Both the position numbers and the translations under genes were made by a program. A stretch of 64,000 nt of DNA from Spartinivicinus ruber. GTDB lineage: Bacteria; Pseudomonadota; Gammaproteobacteria; Pseudomonadales; Zooshikellaceae. The stretch lies in NCBI RefSeq assembly GCF_011009015.1, contig NZ_CP048878.1, forward strand, positions 4,308,354-4,372,353. The letters are read 5' to 3'. The notes under the pieces are model-generated. The model had not been told where the DNA came from. It did no database searches and was given only the letters and a program-made list of their open reading frames with translations. This document shows positions 17,208 through 27,275 of this stretch, one piece after another; position 1 is the first letter of the stretch; each line of letters begins with the position of its first letter.

Positions 17208-18422
17208 TTAGCTCATATGTGCCAACGCTTGCTGATAAACACCCTGATAATAACTCACACTGCGCTCCCAGGTGCGCTCTGTTTCCACATAGCGCCGTCC
17301 ATTTTGTAATATTTGTTGCCATTGTTCTCGGTTAGCCTGAATGGCTTTCACTTTTGCCACTAGATCACTCACATCACCTTTTTTAAACAGCAAACCATTA
17401 TGGCCATGCTGAATTAACTCCCGATGCCCCCCTACATCAGATGCTACCACCAACTTATGTTGAGCCATTGCTTCAAGCGGCTTCAAGGGCGTGACTAGCT
17501 CAGTTAAACGCATAGACTTTCGTGGATAAACAAATAGATCCACTACACTGTAATAGTCTTGTACCTGATCATGAGGTACTCGGCCAACCATGATTATTTT
17601 ATCTTTTACTGGGTTATTGGCCACCATTGCCTTTAACTTAGCTTCCTCGGGGCCCCCTCCGACTAACAATAAACAACTATTGGGGATTGCTGAAGCCAGT
17701 TCTGGCATAGCATTAATCAAAGTATCGAGCCCCTCATAAGCGTAAAAAGACCCGATAAAACCTAATACCAACTTATCCTGCAACTGATGTTTAGTGACAA
17801 TTGCTTGCTGTTTCTCAAGTAATGGCTGAAACCTTTCCGTATCAACAGCATTGGGAATGACTGTCACCGGTACTAAATTTTGGCTTCGTCCAGCCATTTC
17901 CGTTTTCAATCCTTCACAAATGGTGGTTAGCCCCTGCACCCGTTTTAATACGAAAGTTTCTAATGCTCGGGTTAATTGATACCTCAAACCACCTTCCACA
18001 GAAGTACCATGATCAACAGCAGCATCTTCCCAAAAAGCTCTTACTTCATAGACTATAGGAATATTTAACTTTTTACCTGCCAACCAAGCTGCTGCTCCAT
18101 TTAATGCTGGGGAATGGGCATGTATTAAGTCAGGCTTTACTTCCATAGCAACTTGCTGAATACGCTTTGCCAGTGTAGGAATAATGGCTAGCTGGTTAGC
18201 CACTGGCATTTTATTCAACCAACCAGGTAGTGGCGGAGTGCGATAAAAATCTAACCCGTCAACTGTCTCCTTCAATCGTGGTACTGCACCTTGCTTAGGA
18301 CTAGTTAAATGAAAGGTCTCCCATCCTAACTGCCGCTGATGGAGCAAAATAGAGCGGGTCCGAAAAGTATAACCACTGTGTAAGGGGATTGAATGATCAA
18401 GAACATGTAACACACGCATCAT
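17208..18422 (-). CDS. Glycosyltransferase, exosortase A system-associated (TIGR04063-like)
   Basis: A 404-residue GT4-type enzyme. It begins MMRVLHVLDHSIPLHSGYTFRT, the signature opening of the exosortase A glycosyltransferase family, and has the donor-site motif RLTELVTPLKPLEAMAQHK near 317-335. The start overlaps the stop of the upstream amidotransferase gene (TAATG), implying translational coupling. It is cytosolic or peripheral and would extend the lipid-linked repeat unit. The family assignment is firm; the sugar specificity is not known. Confidence 0.9.
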   Translation of the reverse strand: MMRVLHVLDHSIPLHSGYTFRTRSILLHQRQLGWETFHLTSPKQGAVPRLKETVDGLDFYRTPPLPGWLNKMPVANQLAIIPTLAKRIQQVAMEVKPDLIHAHSPALNGAAAWLAGKKLNIPIVYEVRAFWEDAAVDHGTSVEGGLRYQLTRALETFVLKRVQGLTTICEGLKTEMAGRSQNLVPVTVIPNAVDTERFQPLLEKQQAIVTKHQLQDKLVLGFIGSFYAYEGLDTLINAMPELASAIPNSCLLLVGGGPEEAKLKAMVANNPVKDKIIMVGRVPHDQVQDYYSVVDLFVYPRKSMRLTELVTPLKPLEAMAQHKLVVASDVGGHRELIQHGHNGLLFKKGDVSDLVAKVKAIQANREQWQQILQNGRRYVETERTWERSVSYYQGVYQQALAHMS

Positions 18423-20344
18423 TATGCCACCCGAGCCACAGTGCTGGACTCATCGACTACTTGCCTTAAAAAAGCTTCAAACATTAACAGCGACCAGAGT
18501 GCTGCACTGTGATCACGCAAGCCACTTTGATGTTGACTCACTAAACGAGTTAAATAATCTGCGTCAAAATAACCACTATCTAGCATTCGCTCACTGAGTA
18601 AGGCATTTTTAAGCTTATCTTTCAGAGGTCCTCTAAACCATTTCGTTAAAGGTACTGCAAAGCCTTTTTTATCTCGATACAAAATATTATCCGATAAATA
18701 TGGCTCTAACGATTTTTTCAAAATATATTTGCCTTCTTGCCCCTTCAATTTAACAGAAGACGGAAGACGGCTAGACCACTCAATTAATTTATGATCGAGA
18801 AGCGGCACTCTCACTTCTAACGAATGAGCCATACTCGCCCTATCCACTTTCGTTAAAATATCTCCTACTAAATAGGTTTTCATATCCAGATATTGGATTA
18901 ACGACAACATGTCATCGGTTTGACAGTTAGCTGCGTGCCGTTGAAATACCTCAAGTGAATGATAACCTTGTAGTTCCCGCTTTAGATTACTGCTGTATAA
19001 CTCTTTACGCTGTTGGTGGTTGAGCAGGGAAACAGAATGCAAATAAGCTTCTAGTGGGGTCCGCGCTAACGATTGGAAAGTGGTTTTTGCCCTTAACACT
19101 CGAGGAGCCCAGTCAGCCTTAGGGTAAAGCTCACCTAGTAAGCCAAATATGTGTTTGCGAAAGCCTAAAGGAAAGCGGCTTCTTACTTTTTCTTCATTCA
19201 TATGCCAGCGATAACGGCGATAGCCAGCAAATACTTCATCCCCCCCATCTCCCGAAAGGACCACCGTTACTTTTTCCTTGGCTAATTGACAAACCCGATA
19301 AGTTGGCATTGCCGAGCTATCAGCATAAGGCTCATCATATAAAGTGGCTAATAAATCAAGTAACTCAAAGTCATCAACGGCTAATGTTTTTTCAAAGTGA
19401 TCTGTTTTATAGCGATTGGCCACTTCTTTTGCAAATGTTGATTCGTCGTAATCAGCTTCATTAAAAGCAATTGAGCAAGTATGAACAGGATCTGACTGAA
19501 GCTCTGCCATCATGGCAACCACCGCGCTAGAGTCTACCCCTCCTGACAAAAAGGCACCTAGTGGAACTTCTGCCACCATCCTAACCCCAACAGCTTCCTT
19601 TAACTGGGTTATGAGTTGCTCATTAACATCATCCGGCAGCACAATAGCTGATGGGTCAAATGATACATCCCAATACTGGACAGGTGTCGCGTTTGGCTTA
19701 TCACGACTAATTAATAAAGTATGTCCTGGTGGTAATTTATAAACCCCTTCAAAAATGGTTGAAGGCTCTGGTACATAACCAAATGTAAAGTAATCCTCAA
19801 TAGCAGGCGTATATATAGTACGAGGTAACTTTGCATGAGCAAGTAATACCTTTAGCTCAGAGCCAAAAATCAATTCGCCATTAGCTAAGGTGCTATAAAA
19901 TAATGGTTTAATCCCTAGTCGATCACGAGCTAAAAATAAACTCTGTTGTCGACGATCCCAAATAGCAAACGCAAACATCCCTCGCAAATGCTTAACACAA
20001 TCAGGCCCCCAGGCCATCCAAGCATAAACTATCGTTTCAGTATCTGAGTGAGTTTTAAAGTGGTATCCCTTGGTAATCAGTTCCTCACGCAATGCCTGAA
20101 AATTATAAATCTCGCCATTAAATACAATCGCGACATTACCATCTTCACTGAATAACGGCTGTTGCCCTGTTGAAATATCGATAATGGATAACCGCCGGTG
20201 AGCAAGCCCAATACCTGGTTCTATATGAATGCCCCCTTCATCAGGCCCACGATGAAACTGAGTTTCATTCATCTGATGGAGCAAGGCCTCATTAATAACA
20301 GCCGCTGGCTCCTTAACATTAAAAATTCCTGCAATCCCACACAT
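18422..20344 (-). CDS. XrtA/PEP-CTERM system amidotransferase (asparagine synthetase family, TIGR03108-like)
   Basis: A 640-residue protein with both halves intact: N-terminal MCGIAGIFN with Cys2 as the glutaminase nucleophile, RGPDEGG near 32-38, FNGEIYN near 75-81, then the ATP-pyrophosphatase loop SGGVDSS at 267-273 and a GDGGDEVFAGYRRY segment. It should release ammonia from glutamine and form an amide, probably on a uronic acid in the polymer. This contrasts with the two Cys-less paralogues at 5805-10346. It lies between two exosortase-specific glycosyltransferase genes in the main operon. Confidence 0.93.
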   Translation of the reverse strand: MCGIAGIFNVKEPAAVINEALLHQMNETQFHRGPDEGGIHIEPGIGLAHRRLSIIDISTGQQPLFSEDGNVAIVFNGEIYNFQALREELITKGYHFKTHSDTETIVYAWMAWGPDCVKHLRGMFAFAIWDRRQQSLFLARDRLGIKPLFYSTLANGELIFGSELKVLLAHAKLPRTIYTPAIEDYFTFGYVPEPSTIFEGVYKLPPGHTLLISRDKPNATPVQYWDVSFDPSAIVLPDDVNEQLITQLKEAVGVRMVAEVPLGAFLSGGVDSSAVVAMMAELQSDPVHTCSIAFNEADYDESTFAKEVANRYKTDHFEKTLAVDDFELLDLLATLYDEPYADSSAMPTYRVCQLAKEKVTVVLSGDGGDEVFAGYRRYRWHMNEEKVRSRFPLGFRKHIFGLLGELYPKADWAPRVLRAKTTFQSLARTPLEAYLHSVSLLNHQQRKELYSSNLKRELQGYHSLEVFQRHAANCQTDDMLSLIQYLDMKTYLVGDILTKVDRASMAHSLEVRVPLLDHKLIEWSSRLPSSVKLKGQEGKYILKKSLEPYLSDNILYRDKKGFAVPLTKWFRGPLKDKLKNALLSERMLDSGYFDADYLTRLVSQHQSGLRDHSAALWSLLMFEAFLRQVVDESSTVARVA

Positions 20345-20358
20345 AGCTACATCACCTG

Positions 20359-21501
20359 TTACAAAACAGTTAACTGCTGATATATTTCTAAATACCGCTG
20401 CACCATTACAGTCAAGCTAAATTTTTCCACCACTAGCTGTCTAGCTGCATTTCCATGACGACAGCATAATGCAGGGTCATCAAGATAACATTGTAATGCA
20501 GCCTGTAATTGTTGCTGATCTCTCGGGTTAACCAAGATGCCTGTTTGTTGGTTGGCAACCAACTCGACATTACCACCAACATTGGTTGCAATCACCGGTT
20601 TGCCTGCAGCCATTGCCTCCAAAACAGTATTAGAAATCCCCTCAGCTAATGAAGGTAATACGAACACGTTAAAGCCACTCAACAACTGTGGTACATCTTG
20701 TCTCGCACCAGTAATCCATAACTGATCAGATATTCCCAATAATTGTGCCTGTTGTTTCAGTGCGGCATATTCTGGACCATCTCCAACAATAACCAGTTTA
20801 ATCTGGAATTGACTATTCTTTTTAATCAGTTCTGCTAATACAGGTAGTAAGCACAATTGGTTTTTTACTGGAGTTAATCGCCCTACCGAGCCAATAATAA
20901 AAGTATTGGGAGTTTGAAAAGGCTCAGGGTAACTTTTTCTATTGCAACCGGGACTAAACCGATCAGTATCAACACCATTACACAATAACGCAACATTTGC
21001 TGGTTTAACTTTTATTTTATCAATTAAATAGTTTTTACTTTCTTCAGAAAGTGCAATAAAAAATTTAACAAAAGGACGGATTAATCTTCTTATCCACTGA
21101 TATTTTTTATTAATGCCACCCAAATCATTCATATCCCAACCATGCTCTCCATGAATTCTCACAGGCACTCTTGCTAACCAGGCTACCCAGTGGCCTTCTA
21201 CGGTAGCAAGATTACGGGTATGAAATATCTGTGGGCGCAACTGCCTTAATACTTGATATAAACGAACGAACCATCGCCAATCCTGGCCAGGCTGTTTATG
21301 CAAAGAAACAATTTCCACATCTTGCCGAGAAATTCGTGTGGCAAAATCAGTAAAGTCAGTAAGACAAATAATGACATGACGAAAGCCATCTTCAGGCATG
21401 TGATTGATAAGATTCACTAGCCCATTTTCCAACCCACCAACATCCAGCTTATAGATTAAGTGAGCAATTAACGGAGGCTGCTGATACGACTGATTTGTCA
21501 T
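20359..21501 (-). CDS. TIGR03088-like PEP-CTERM/XrtA system glycosyltransferase
   Basis: A 380-residue GT4 enzyme. IAHLIYKLDVGGLENGLVNL near 12-31 is the acceptor-side glycine loop, and AEGISNTVLEAMAAGKPVIATNVGG is the donor-binding EX7E region. RIHGEHGWD in the middle is characteristic of the EpsH1-associated sugar transferases. It follows xrtA by 23 bp. It presumably adds one sugar to the undecaprenyl-linked repeat unit at the cytoplasmic face. Confidence 0.9.
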   Translation of the reverse strand: MTNQSYQQPPLIAHLIYKLDVGGLENGLVNLINHMPEDGFRHVIICLTDFTDFATRISRQDVEIVSLHKQPGQDWRWFVRLYQVLRQLRPQIFHTRNLATVEGHWVAWLARVPVRIHGEHGWDMNDLGGINKKYQWIRRLIRPFVKFFIALSEESKNYLIDKIKVKPANVALLCNGVDTDRFSPGCNRKSYPEPFQTPNTFIIGSVGRLTPVKNQLCLLPVLAELIKKNSQFQIKLVIVGDGPEYAALKQQAQLLGISDQLWITGARQDVPQLLSGFNVFVLPSLAEGISNTVLEAMAAGKPVIATNVGGNVELVANQQTGILVNPRDQQQLQAALQCYLDDPALCCRHGNAARQLVVEKFSLTVMVQRYLEIYQQLTVL

Positions 21502-21524
21502 ACTTATTTAAACTATTTTCAAAA

Positions 21525-23027
21525 TCACTGATTTGGCGTAACAGCCGCAACTATTGATGGATAAGCTTCTTGTAAAAACTTCAATAAAAACGCCCTAGCT
21601 TCTTCTGGTTTAAACTCGAATTGAGCAGATAAAGCAATAAAGCTACCTCCTGCAGGACGATTTAACACCTTAGCTAAAGTCTGTTGGAACTTAGCCCGAT
21701 ACTGATCACTTTGAGTAGTGTTATTAACAAAATACCAGCTCCACACCAAACGTTGTTGGAAATGTGATTCCAGCTGATACTCTTTGAGAAAAATAGTTGT
21801 TTCGCCAACCTGCAATTGCCTGGCGTGACTATTAAGTAATTTCCATGAATCTTCATTAAATACTTTATTGGCAAAACTAACTAGCTCGATGTTTTCCTGC
21901 TCTTTTGGATAATGGGCAATAAACAGTTCTAATTGGTGTTTACCCTCTCGCCAAGCTTGTTTTAGCTGCTGTTGAGCACTAAAAGTTGGCGTCCATTCTG
22001 AACTAAAGGGTGCTGATAGCCAGTTAGCAGGATTATCAACCTTTAATGACACTGGTTGAGCGGCTGGTATTGGCTTAAATGCAGCCCATAAAGGCAGTAA
22101 GACTACAGCGACTAACACGGTTAAAATAGTTAATGGTTTTGTCACAACATTTTCATTGCTTGCGGCTTGCTGATCAGGCTTTGTCAGGTTACTCATATCA
22201 TCAGCAAATTTAGAGCCCAACCAAAATAACAACATCATAACAATACCGAAGAAAACCCAACCATACAGTAAATGATCAGCGCCTGTGGCATATTCCATGT
22301 TAGAGTAATAAGCAATTAAAATGATACCAAAAGCCCGAATGCCATTGGCAATTACTGGAATAATGATACTAAGTGCAAATACTGCCAGGCGTTTCTTCAA
22401 GCTGGTATAACTGATGTAGGCATAAAAAGTGCCTAACGCCATGGAGGCGATTAAATAACGAATCCCACTACAAGCTTCTGCAACCAAAAACTCACCTGAA
22501 GGAATAGTAATATACAAGCCTTCCCAAAATACCGGAATACCAACCAGCTTTAATCCCCACACACAGAACCAAGCAGTAATTTCTTGTAAATAGGGAACAA
22601 TCCCAGACCCCATTGGCACTGCAAATAATAAGTACCCCAAAGGAAACACTATTTGGCGTGTTATTGTTGTTCCTAAGCAAGCCCAAACCAATAAAGGAAT
22701 CATTAATACAACAGCTAATTGCTGAATAACATTAATGCCTGATACATTAGCGATAAACCATATGACCGAGAGCATTAATAAAGGAAATAGTGGTAGCCAA
22801 CTCGGTTGTATCTGTTGCCAATTCAGTTGATTTCTTTTTTGCCATAAAAGAAATAACGACATGGGTACTATTAACAAACCGTGCGCATAGGTTGCCGAGT
22901 TTAACCAAACTGTCACCATAGCATGCAGGGTAGGAAAATAAGCAACCAGCCAAACCAATAAAGCTACTGCTAGCCAATATAATGGCCGTTTACTATCTGT
23001 TGGTGTTGTCATAACCGAAACTTGCAT
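21525..23027 (-). CDS. xrtA: Exosortase A fused to an EpsI domain
   Basis: A 500-residue polytopic inner-membrane protein. The exosortase active site is complete: Cys186 in VAEACSGIRYL, Arg231 in VIANGIRAF and His252 in ADHLLYGW. These residues catalyse cleavage at the PEP-CTERM signal and transfer of the protein to a cell-envelope acceptor. About eight membrane segments precede residue 275. Residues 310-500 form the soluble EpsI (DUF3485-type) domain, fused here as in many exosortase A proteins. AGGGAAAG just before the ATG at 23027 decides the start. It sits in the middle of the exopolysaccharide operon, and no PEP-CTERM substrate is encoded in the window. Confidence 0.96.
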   Translation of the reverse strand: MQVSVMTTPTDSKRPLYWLAVALLVWLVAYFPTLHAMVTVWLNSATYAHGLLIVPMSLFLLWQKRNQLNWQQIQPSWLPLFPLLMLSVIWFIANVSGINVIQQLAVVLMIPLLVWACLGTTITRQIVFPLGYLLFAVPMGSGIVPYLQEITAWFCVWGLKLVGIPVFWEGLYITIPSGEFLVAEACSGIRYLIASMALGTFYAYISYTSLKKRLAVFALSIIIPVIANGIRAFGIILIAYYSNMEYATGADHLLYGWVFFGIVMMLLFWLGSKFADDMSNLTKPDQQAASNENVVTKPLTILTVLVAVVLLPLWAAFKPIPAAQPVSLKVDNPANWLSAPFSSEWTPTFSAQQQLKQAWREGKHQLELFIAHYPKEQENIELVSFANKVFNEDSWKLLNSHARQLQVGETTIFLKEYQLESHFQQRLVWSWYFVNNTTQSDQYRAKFQQTLAKVLNRPAGGSFIALSAQFEFKPEEARAFLLKFLQEAYPSIVAAVTPNQ

Positions 23028-23036
23028 TATCTTTCC

Positions 23037-24242
23037 CTAGGGTGAACCAAACCATTGGTTTAGCTGTTGTAGGCTAGACTCCCAGCTAAAGCGCTGAGCA
23101 ACCCATTGGCGAGCAGCCTGATGGCTAGTTTGCCTTTCTGTTGAGTTAAGTCGGGCTAGGATGGTCTCAGCCATCAATTGAGGAGTTGCAGGCAATGTAT
23201 CTGCAATTTCATCAGGTGGGTTAATGCCTTCCATCGCCTGTTCTGTCCCTACCACCCATTTCGCCATAGCCATTGCTTCTAGCACTTTATTTTGAATCCC
23301 TCTGGCAATCCGTAGTGGTGCCACCACCAAGTCAGCAGCAGCAATATAAGGGCGTACATCTTCTACTCGGCCAGTGACAGTCACATGGGGAGATGCTAAC
23401 TGTTGTACTTCACTGGTAGGGTTGCCTCCAACAATATAAAAGTGCACATCAGGTTGAACTTGAGTTAGTAGAGGCAATACTTCTTTAGCAAACCAGCTGA
23501 CCGCCTCAACATTGGCCCAATAGTCCATCGCTCCTGTAAATACAATACGAGCTGAACCAGACAGATGTTCGGTTGAATTAAAGTCTGCTTGAGGATTAAA
23601 ATAATTGAGGTCTACCCCATTACGCATCGCATAAATTTGTTCGGTTTGGTTAGCGGCTAATTGTTTAAATAAATTGGCTTCTTCTTCAGAAACAAACAAA
23701 GATGCAGTAGCTGAGCTTGCCAGTTTTTTTTCATAAGCTTGTAGCTGTTCTGCTTCACGACGATATACCCAGGCAGATAACCCAGATTTTTTATCACTAT
23801 ACTGACGCCACTTATCAGAATCTACATCAACAAAGTCAACTACCTTATTCACCGCAGCAGGGCTATCCAAGTCAACAAATTGTCCCATTGCTGACGAAAA
23901 CACCAGCACATTATTAATCCCTTGGTTAGCCATTACAGTTTTGACCCAGTGTTTCATTTTATTATCAGTATAATAAGGCAATGTTAATGGCTGACCAGTG
24001 ATTAGTCCGGTTAAAGCTTTGCATTTAGCTAAAAGTGGATTGATAGGTCTGATAAAAAGCTCAGTGCACAATGGTTTAATCTGTTCTACATATTGCCAAT
24101 CATGTGGGTCATCAATAAAAGTACCGAGAAATACTTGGTATTGTGAAGCTAAGTGCTTCAATAAATGATATGAGCGAATTTTATCGCCTTTATTTGGTGG
24201 ATAGGGAAGCCGGTGTGCTAAATATAAAACTGCTGTCATCAC
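23037..24242 (-). CDS. TIGR03087-like PEP-CTERM/XrtA system glycosyltransferase
   Basis: A 401-residue glycosyltransferase beginning VLYLAHRLPYPPNKGDKIRS, the hallmark opening of this exosortase-linked family. The donor-site segment is PLRIARGIQNKVLEAMAMAK. It has a GT-B fold and no membrane segment. Its start touches the stop of the FemAB-like gene, and its stop is 9 bp from the xrtA start, so it is clearly within the operon. It adds a sugar of unknown identity to the repeat unit. Confidence 0.9.
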   Translation of the reverse strand: MMTAVLYLAHRLPYPPNKGDKIRSYHLLKHLASQYQVFLGTFIDDPHDWQYVEQIKPLCTELFIRPINPLLAKCKALTGLITGQPLTLPYYTDNKMKHWVKTVMANQGINNVLVFSSAMGQFVDLDSPAAVNKVVDFVDVDSDKWRQYSDKKSGLSAWVYRREAEQLQAYEKKLASSATASLFVSEEEANLFKQLAANQTEQIYAMRNGVDLNYFNPQADFNSTEHLSGSARIVFTGAMDYWANVEAVSWFAKEVLPLLTQVQPDVHFYIVGGNPTSEVQQLASPHVTVTGRVEDVRPYIAAADLVVAPLRIARGIQNKVLEAMAMAKWVVGTEQAMEGINPPDEIADTLPATPQLMAETILARLNSTERQTSHQAARQWVAQRFSWESSLQQLNQWFGSP

Positions 24243-25283
24243 TTACCCCAAATTCTTAGCAATCATTGGCCCAAGTAATTGACTAACAGCAAGCGGCAAT
24301 TTTTGCCATAGCTTGATAAATAGCTGGTATTTAGGGTTAGTTGGACTGACGTTAGGCAATGCTTTTGCTTTTACTAGGTAATATTGATAACTCAAAGGCT
24401 CTGCACTAAAACCCCAATTTTTCTTAAAACTGTAAGCCCCTGTATCCTGTTTACTGCGTCCAAAGTCAAAAACATGCTTGCCTTTTTCAACTGCATGGCA
24501 CATCAGCTGCCAATACATATAATCATTACCTGCCACTTGTCTGGCTAAGTCAGTGCCGCCCCCATAGTAAGGCAAAACCTGATTTTTAAAATAAAAACTG
24601 AGAACACTTGCCACTAAATTACCATGTTTATCATTGATAGTGACTACATCAGCATCATTAGTAAAAGCTTCTAGTAGCACTTTAAAGTATTTTTTAGGAA
24701 ATACAGGTGTTCCCAAATTTCTAACACTAGTTGAATATGCCTGAAAAAAATTTTCAACAGAGTGTTCAACTGTTGTTGTTAATTCAGACTTAATCCCTTT
24801 TCTTACCATCGCTCGTTGTTTTCGTGGAATAGCCTTTAAATTTTCTTCATCATTATCACTAATGGTTTTGCAAAAAGTTACATAGAGCGACTTTTCTTGC
24901 CAGCCTTCTATAGTAATAGCCTGTTGGTTTCTTAACTCCAGGTAATCTACTTGTAATTGTTTAGCAAGCTCGACCGCTTTATCAAGCAGTGCTCGCTGAA
25001 TCGCCGAATTATCAGCTACTACACCACCATAAACACAAAAAGGCACTGAAATTAATGCATTACCAAATAGCCAACTAGCAACATGGCCCAAAGGTAAAAC
25101 CCCCACAATTTGACCACTTTGTTTAGCTTGTAAATAATAACTGTTATGACCAAATGACTGTTTTATAACATCTCGCCACTCAGCCCGATGAAAAAAAGTT
25201 GCTTGTGCTGATTGCTCGACATAAGCATTCCATGCAGCTATATCGCTTTCGTTTGAAAGTTCTTCAATCACCAAATCATTCAC
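24243..25283 (-). CDS. FemAB-like XrtA/PEP-CTERM system-associated protein (TIGR03019-like)
   Basis: A 346-residue protein of the FemAB/GNAT superfamily. The N-terminal FFHRAEWRDVIKQSFGHNSYYL and the C-terminal FDFGRSKQDTGAYSFKKNWGF are typical. YYGGGTDLARQVAGNDYMYW near 240-260 forms the second GNAT strand set. Relatives transfer amino acids from aminoacyl-tRNA, or acyl groups, onto cell-wall precursors, so it may add an amino-acyl group to an amino sugar in the exopolysaccharide. Its start overlaps the end of the deacetylase gene by 8 bp, indicating coupled translation. Confidence 0.88.
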   Translation of the reverse strand: MNDLVIEELSNESDIAAWNAYVEQSAQATFFHRAEWRDVIKQSFGHNSYYLQAKQSGQIVGVLPLGHVASWLFGNALISVPFCVYGGVVADNSAIQRALLDKAVELAKQLQVDYLELRNQQAITIEGWQEKSLYVTFCKTISDNDEENLKAIPRKQRAMVRKGIKSELTTTVEHSVENFFQAYSTSVRNLGTPVFPKKYFKVLLEAFTNDADVVTINDKHGNLVASVLSFYFKNQVLPYYGGGTDLARQVAGNDYMYWQLMCHAVEKGKHVFDFGRSKQDTGAYSFKKNWGFSAEPLSYQYYLVKAKALPNVSPTNPKYQLFIKLWQKLPLAVSQLLGPMIAKNLG

Positions 25284-26133
25284 GATTATTACCCGTAGCT
25301 AACTGAGGTAAAAACACGTTTTGCATCGTATCCCACTTAAAGTCCTTTAATAAATTAGTCAGTCTCAATTCCATTCGACTTAAACAAAGGTAATGGCGAA
25401 ATTTAGTTTTAAAGCTAATATTATTCTGTTTAGGCTGTTCAGCATCTATTTCCCAAGGGTGAAAATAAAAAACTGCCGACTGCCCTTCTTTGTTATTTAA
25501 TTGCTTTATACCCCAACGGGACAACCAATACGGATATAGGCGAAAATACCCACCACCACCAAAAGGTAAATTTTTCTGACTCACTTTTACAGTTGTAATA
25601 GGAATTTCCCATAACCCATTGTCACATTGATATTTAAAACGAGGGGCATCCGGAATACCGTAAAGATCATGGTGAATAGGATAAATACTGGAACTGTATT
25701 GGTGCCCTGTCTCTAGTAATGCATCATGCACCCATAAATTATCTTTACTGATGGAGTAGCTTGGCGCTCGGTAGCCTACAACTGCTTTGCCGCTTATATC
25801 TTCCAATAACTGCTTGGCCTTACAGATATCTTCTCTAAACTCTGCAGGTGTTTGACTAGTTGCCCGTAAATGCCCATAGCCATGGTTTGCAAGCTCATGT
25901 CCCTCAGCAATTATCGTACGAATGAGCTGTGGAAATCGCTCTGCAACCCAACCTAAGGTAAAAAAGGTAGCTTTAATTTGATGTTTGGCAAACAACTCTA
26001 GAATTCGTTGGGTATTTAGTTCAACTCGCTTAGGTAGATTATCCCAATCAGAGCGTTGAATAGTCTTTTCAAAGGCTGAAACCTGAAAGTAATCTTCTAC
26101 ATCAACACTCATTGCATTGACAATCGACTGCAT
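25276..26133 (-). CDS. XrtA system polysaccharide deacetylase (TIGR03006-like, DUF3473 C-terminus)
   Basis: A 285-residue NodB deacetylase of the exosortase-specific family. It starts AMSVDVEDYFQVSAFE, in which the Asp pair belongs to the metal/catalytic site. ELANHGYGHLRATS near 76-89 provides the metal histidines, VVGYRAPSYSI near 118 is the third motif, and VFYFHPWEID near 220 is the fourth. The last 60 residues correspond to DUF3473. It would deacetylate GlcNAc- or ManNAc-type residues made available by the adjacent WecB reaction. The start could be at the Met seven codons in, but the first ATG keeps the usual length. Confidence 0.92.
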   Translation of the reverse strand: MQSIVNAMSVDVEDYFQVSAFEKTIQRSDWDNLPKRVELNTQRILELFAKHQIKATFFTLGWVAERFPQLIRTIIAEGHELANHGYGHLRATSQTPAEFREDICKAKQLLEDISGKAVVGYRAPSYSISKDNLWVHDALLETGHQYSSSIYPIHHDLYGIPDAPRFKYQCDNGLWEIPITTVKVSQKNLPFGGGGYFRLYPYWLSRWGIKQLNNKEGQSAVFYFHPWEIDAEQPKQNNISFKTKFRHYLCLSRMELRLTNLLKDFKWDTMQNVFLPQLATGNNRE

Positions 26134-26152
26134 AACGAATACCTAAATTCTT

Positions 26153-27268
26153 TTAAAGCCAAGCTAACAGGTCTTCAGCAATACGCTCTGCAGCATTTCC
26201 GTCCCATAATTCTGGGACTCTACCTGCTTTGCCACCAGTTTGTAAAATTTGATCCAGCTCTTTTCTTACTAAAGGAATATCAGAACCTACTATCGTGTTA
26301 GTCCCTGCCGACACAGTAATGGGTCGTTCGGTATTTTCACGTAATGTTAGGCATGGAATGCCGAGTGCAGTAGTTTCTTCCTGGACACCACCAGAGTCAG
26401 TTAAAACCAACTTCGAATTACTCATTAAACCTAACATTTCAAGATAGCCAACAGGTGCCAGTGTAACTATCTGTGGATGTTCAAGCAAAGATGTTAACTT
26501 AAAACGTTGAATATTTTTATGTGTACGTGGATGAATAGGAAAAACAACAGGAATTTTATCTGCAGCTTCTTTAATAAAAACTAATAATTTTTGCAGTATC
26601 TCAGGATTATCGACATTAGAAGGACGATGCAATGTTAGTAGAGCATACTGACCTGCTTTTTCAATTACTGAATAATTGTTTGCCAATAACTCAGAAGGAT
26701 GTTTAGCTTGGGAAAGATTATACTTCAAAGTATCAATCATTACGTTACCGGCAAAAACGATTTTATCTCGTGTAATACCTTCTGCCACCAAATTATCTTC
26801 GGCCAGTTTTTCTGTTGTATAAAGCCGATCAGAAAGCTGGTCGGTTAAAACACGATTGATTTCTTCTGGCATTGTACGGTCGCGACTTCTTAAACCTGCC
26901 TCTACATGTACAACACGAATTTTCTTCTGGGCAGACACCAGCGCACAAGCAATTGTAGAATTTACATCCCCTACCACTAATACTGCGTCTGGCTTATAAT
27001 GATCCGCCTCAGGCTCAAAGCGTTTCATTATTTCTGCTGTTTGTACCGCTAGTGAGCCGGCTCCTACTTCTAAGTCTTTGTCAGGCTCTGGAATCCCAAG
27101 CTGATCAAAAAATTGCGCTTTCATCGTTTGGTCATAATGCTGACCAGTATGAATAAGTACCAGCTTTAAGCTCGGTGCTTTCGCTTTTAATACCCTAACA
27201 ATTGGAGCAATTTTCATGAAGTTTGGTCTTGCTCCAACCACACAGATTAAAGTTTTTGTTACCGTCAT
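26153..27268 (-). CDS. wecB: UDP-N-acetylglucosamine 2-epimerase (non-hydrolysing)
   Basis: A 371-residue enzyme interconverting UDP-GlcNAc and UDP-ManNAc. Visible hallmarks are VGARPNFMKIAPI (16-28 region, substrate loop), HTGQHYD near 40-46, HVEAGLRS near 121-128, THRPSNVDN near 213-221 and SGGVQEETTALGIPCLTLRENTERP near 293-317. It therefore supplies ManNAc units, which suggests the polymer contains ManNAc or a derivative such as ManNAcA. It is cytosolic. It lies 7 bp downstream of the ExeA-like ATPase gene in the main operon. Confidence 0.95.
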   Translation of the reverse strand: MTVTKTLICVVGARPNFMKIAPIVRVLKAKAPSLKLVLIHTGQHYDQTMKAQFFDQLGIPEPDKDLEVGAGSLAVQTAEIMKRFEPEADHYKPDAVLVVGDVNSTIACALVSAQKKIRVVHVEAGLRSRDRTMPEEINRVLTDQLSDRLYTTEKLAEDNLVAEGITRDKIVFAGNVMIDTLKYNLSQAKHPSELLANNYSVIEKAGQYALLTLHRPSNVDNPEILQKLLVFIKEAADKIPVVFPIHPRTHKNIQRFKLTSLLEHPQIVTLAPVGYLEMLGLMSNSKLVLTDSGGVQEETTALGIPCLTLRENTERPITVSAGTNTIVGSDIPLVRKELDQILQTGGKAGRVPELWDGNAAERIAEDLLAWL

Positions 27269-27275
27269 TGGATCT

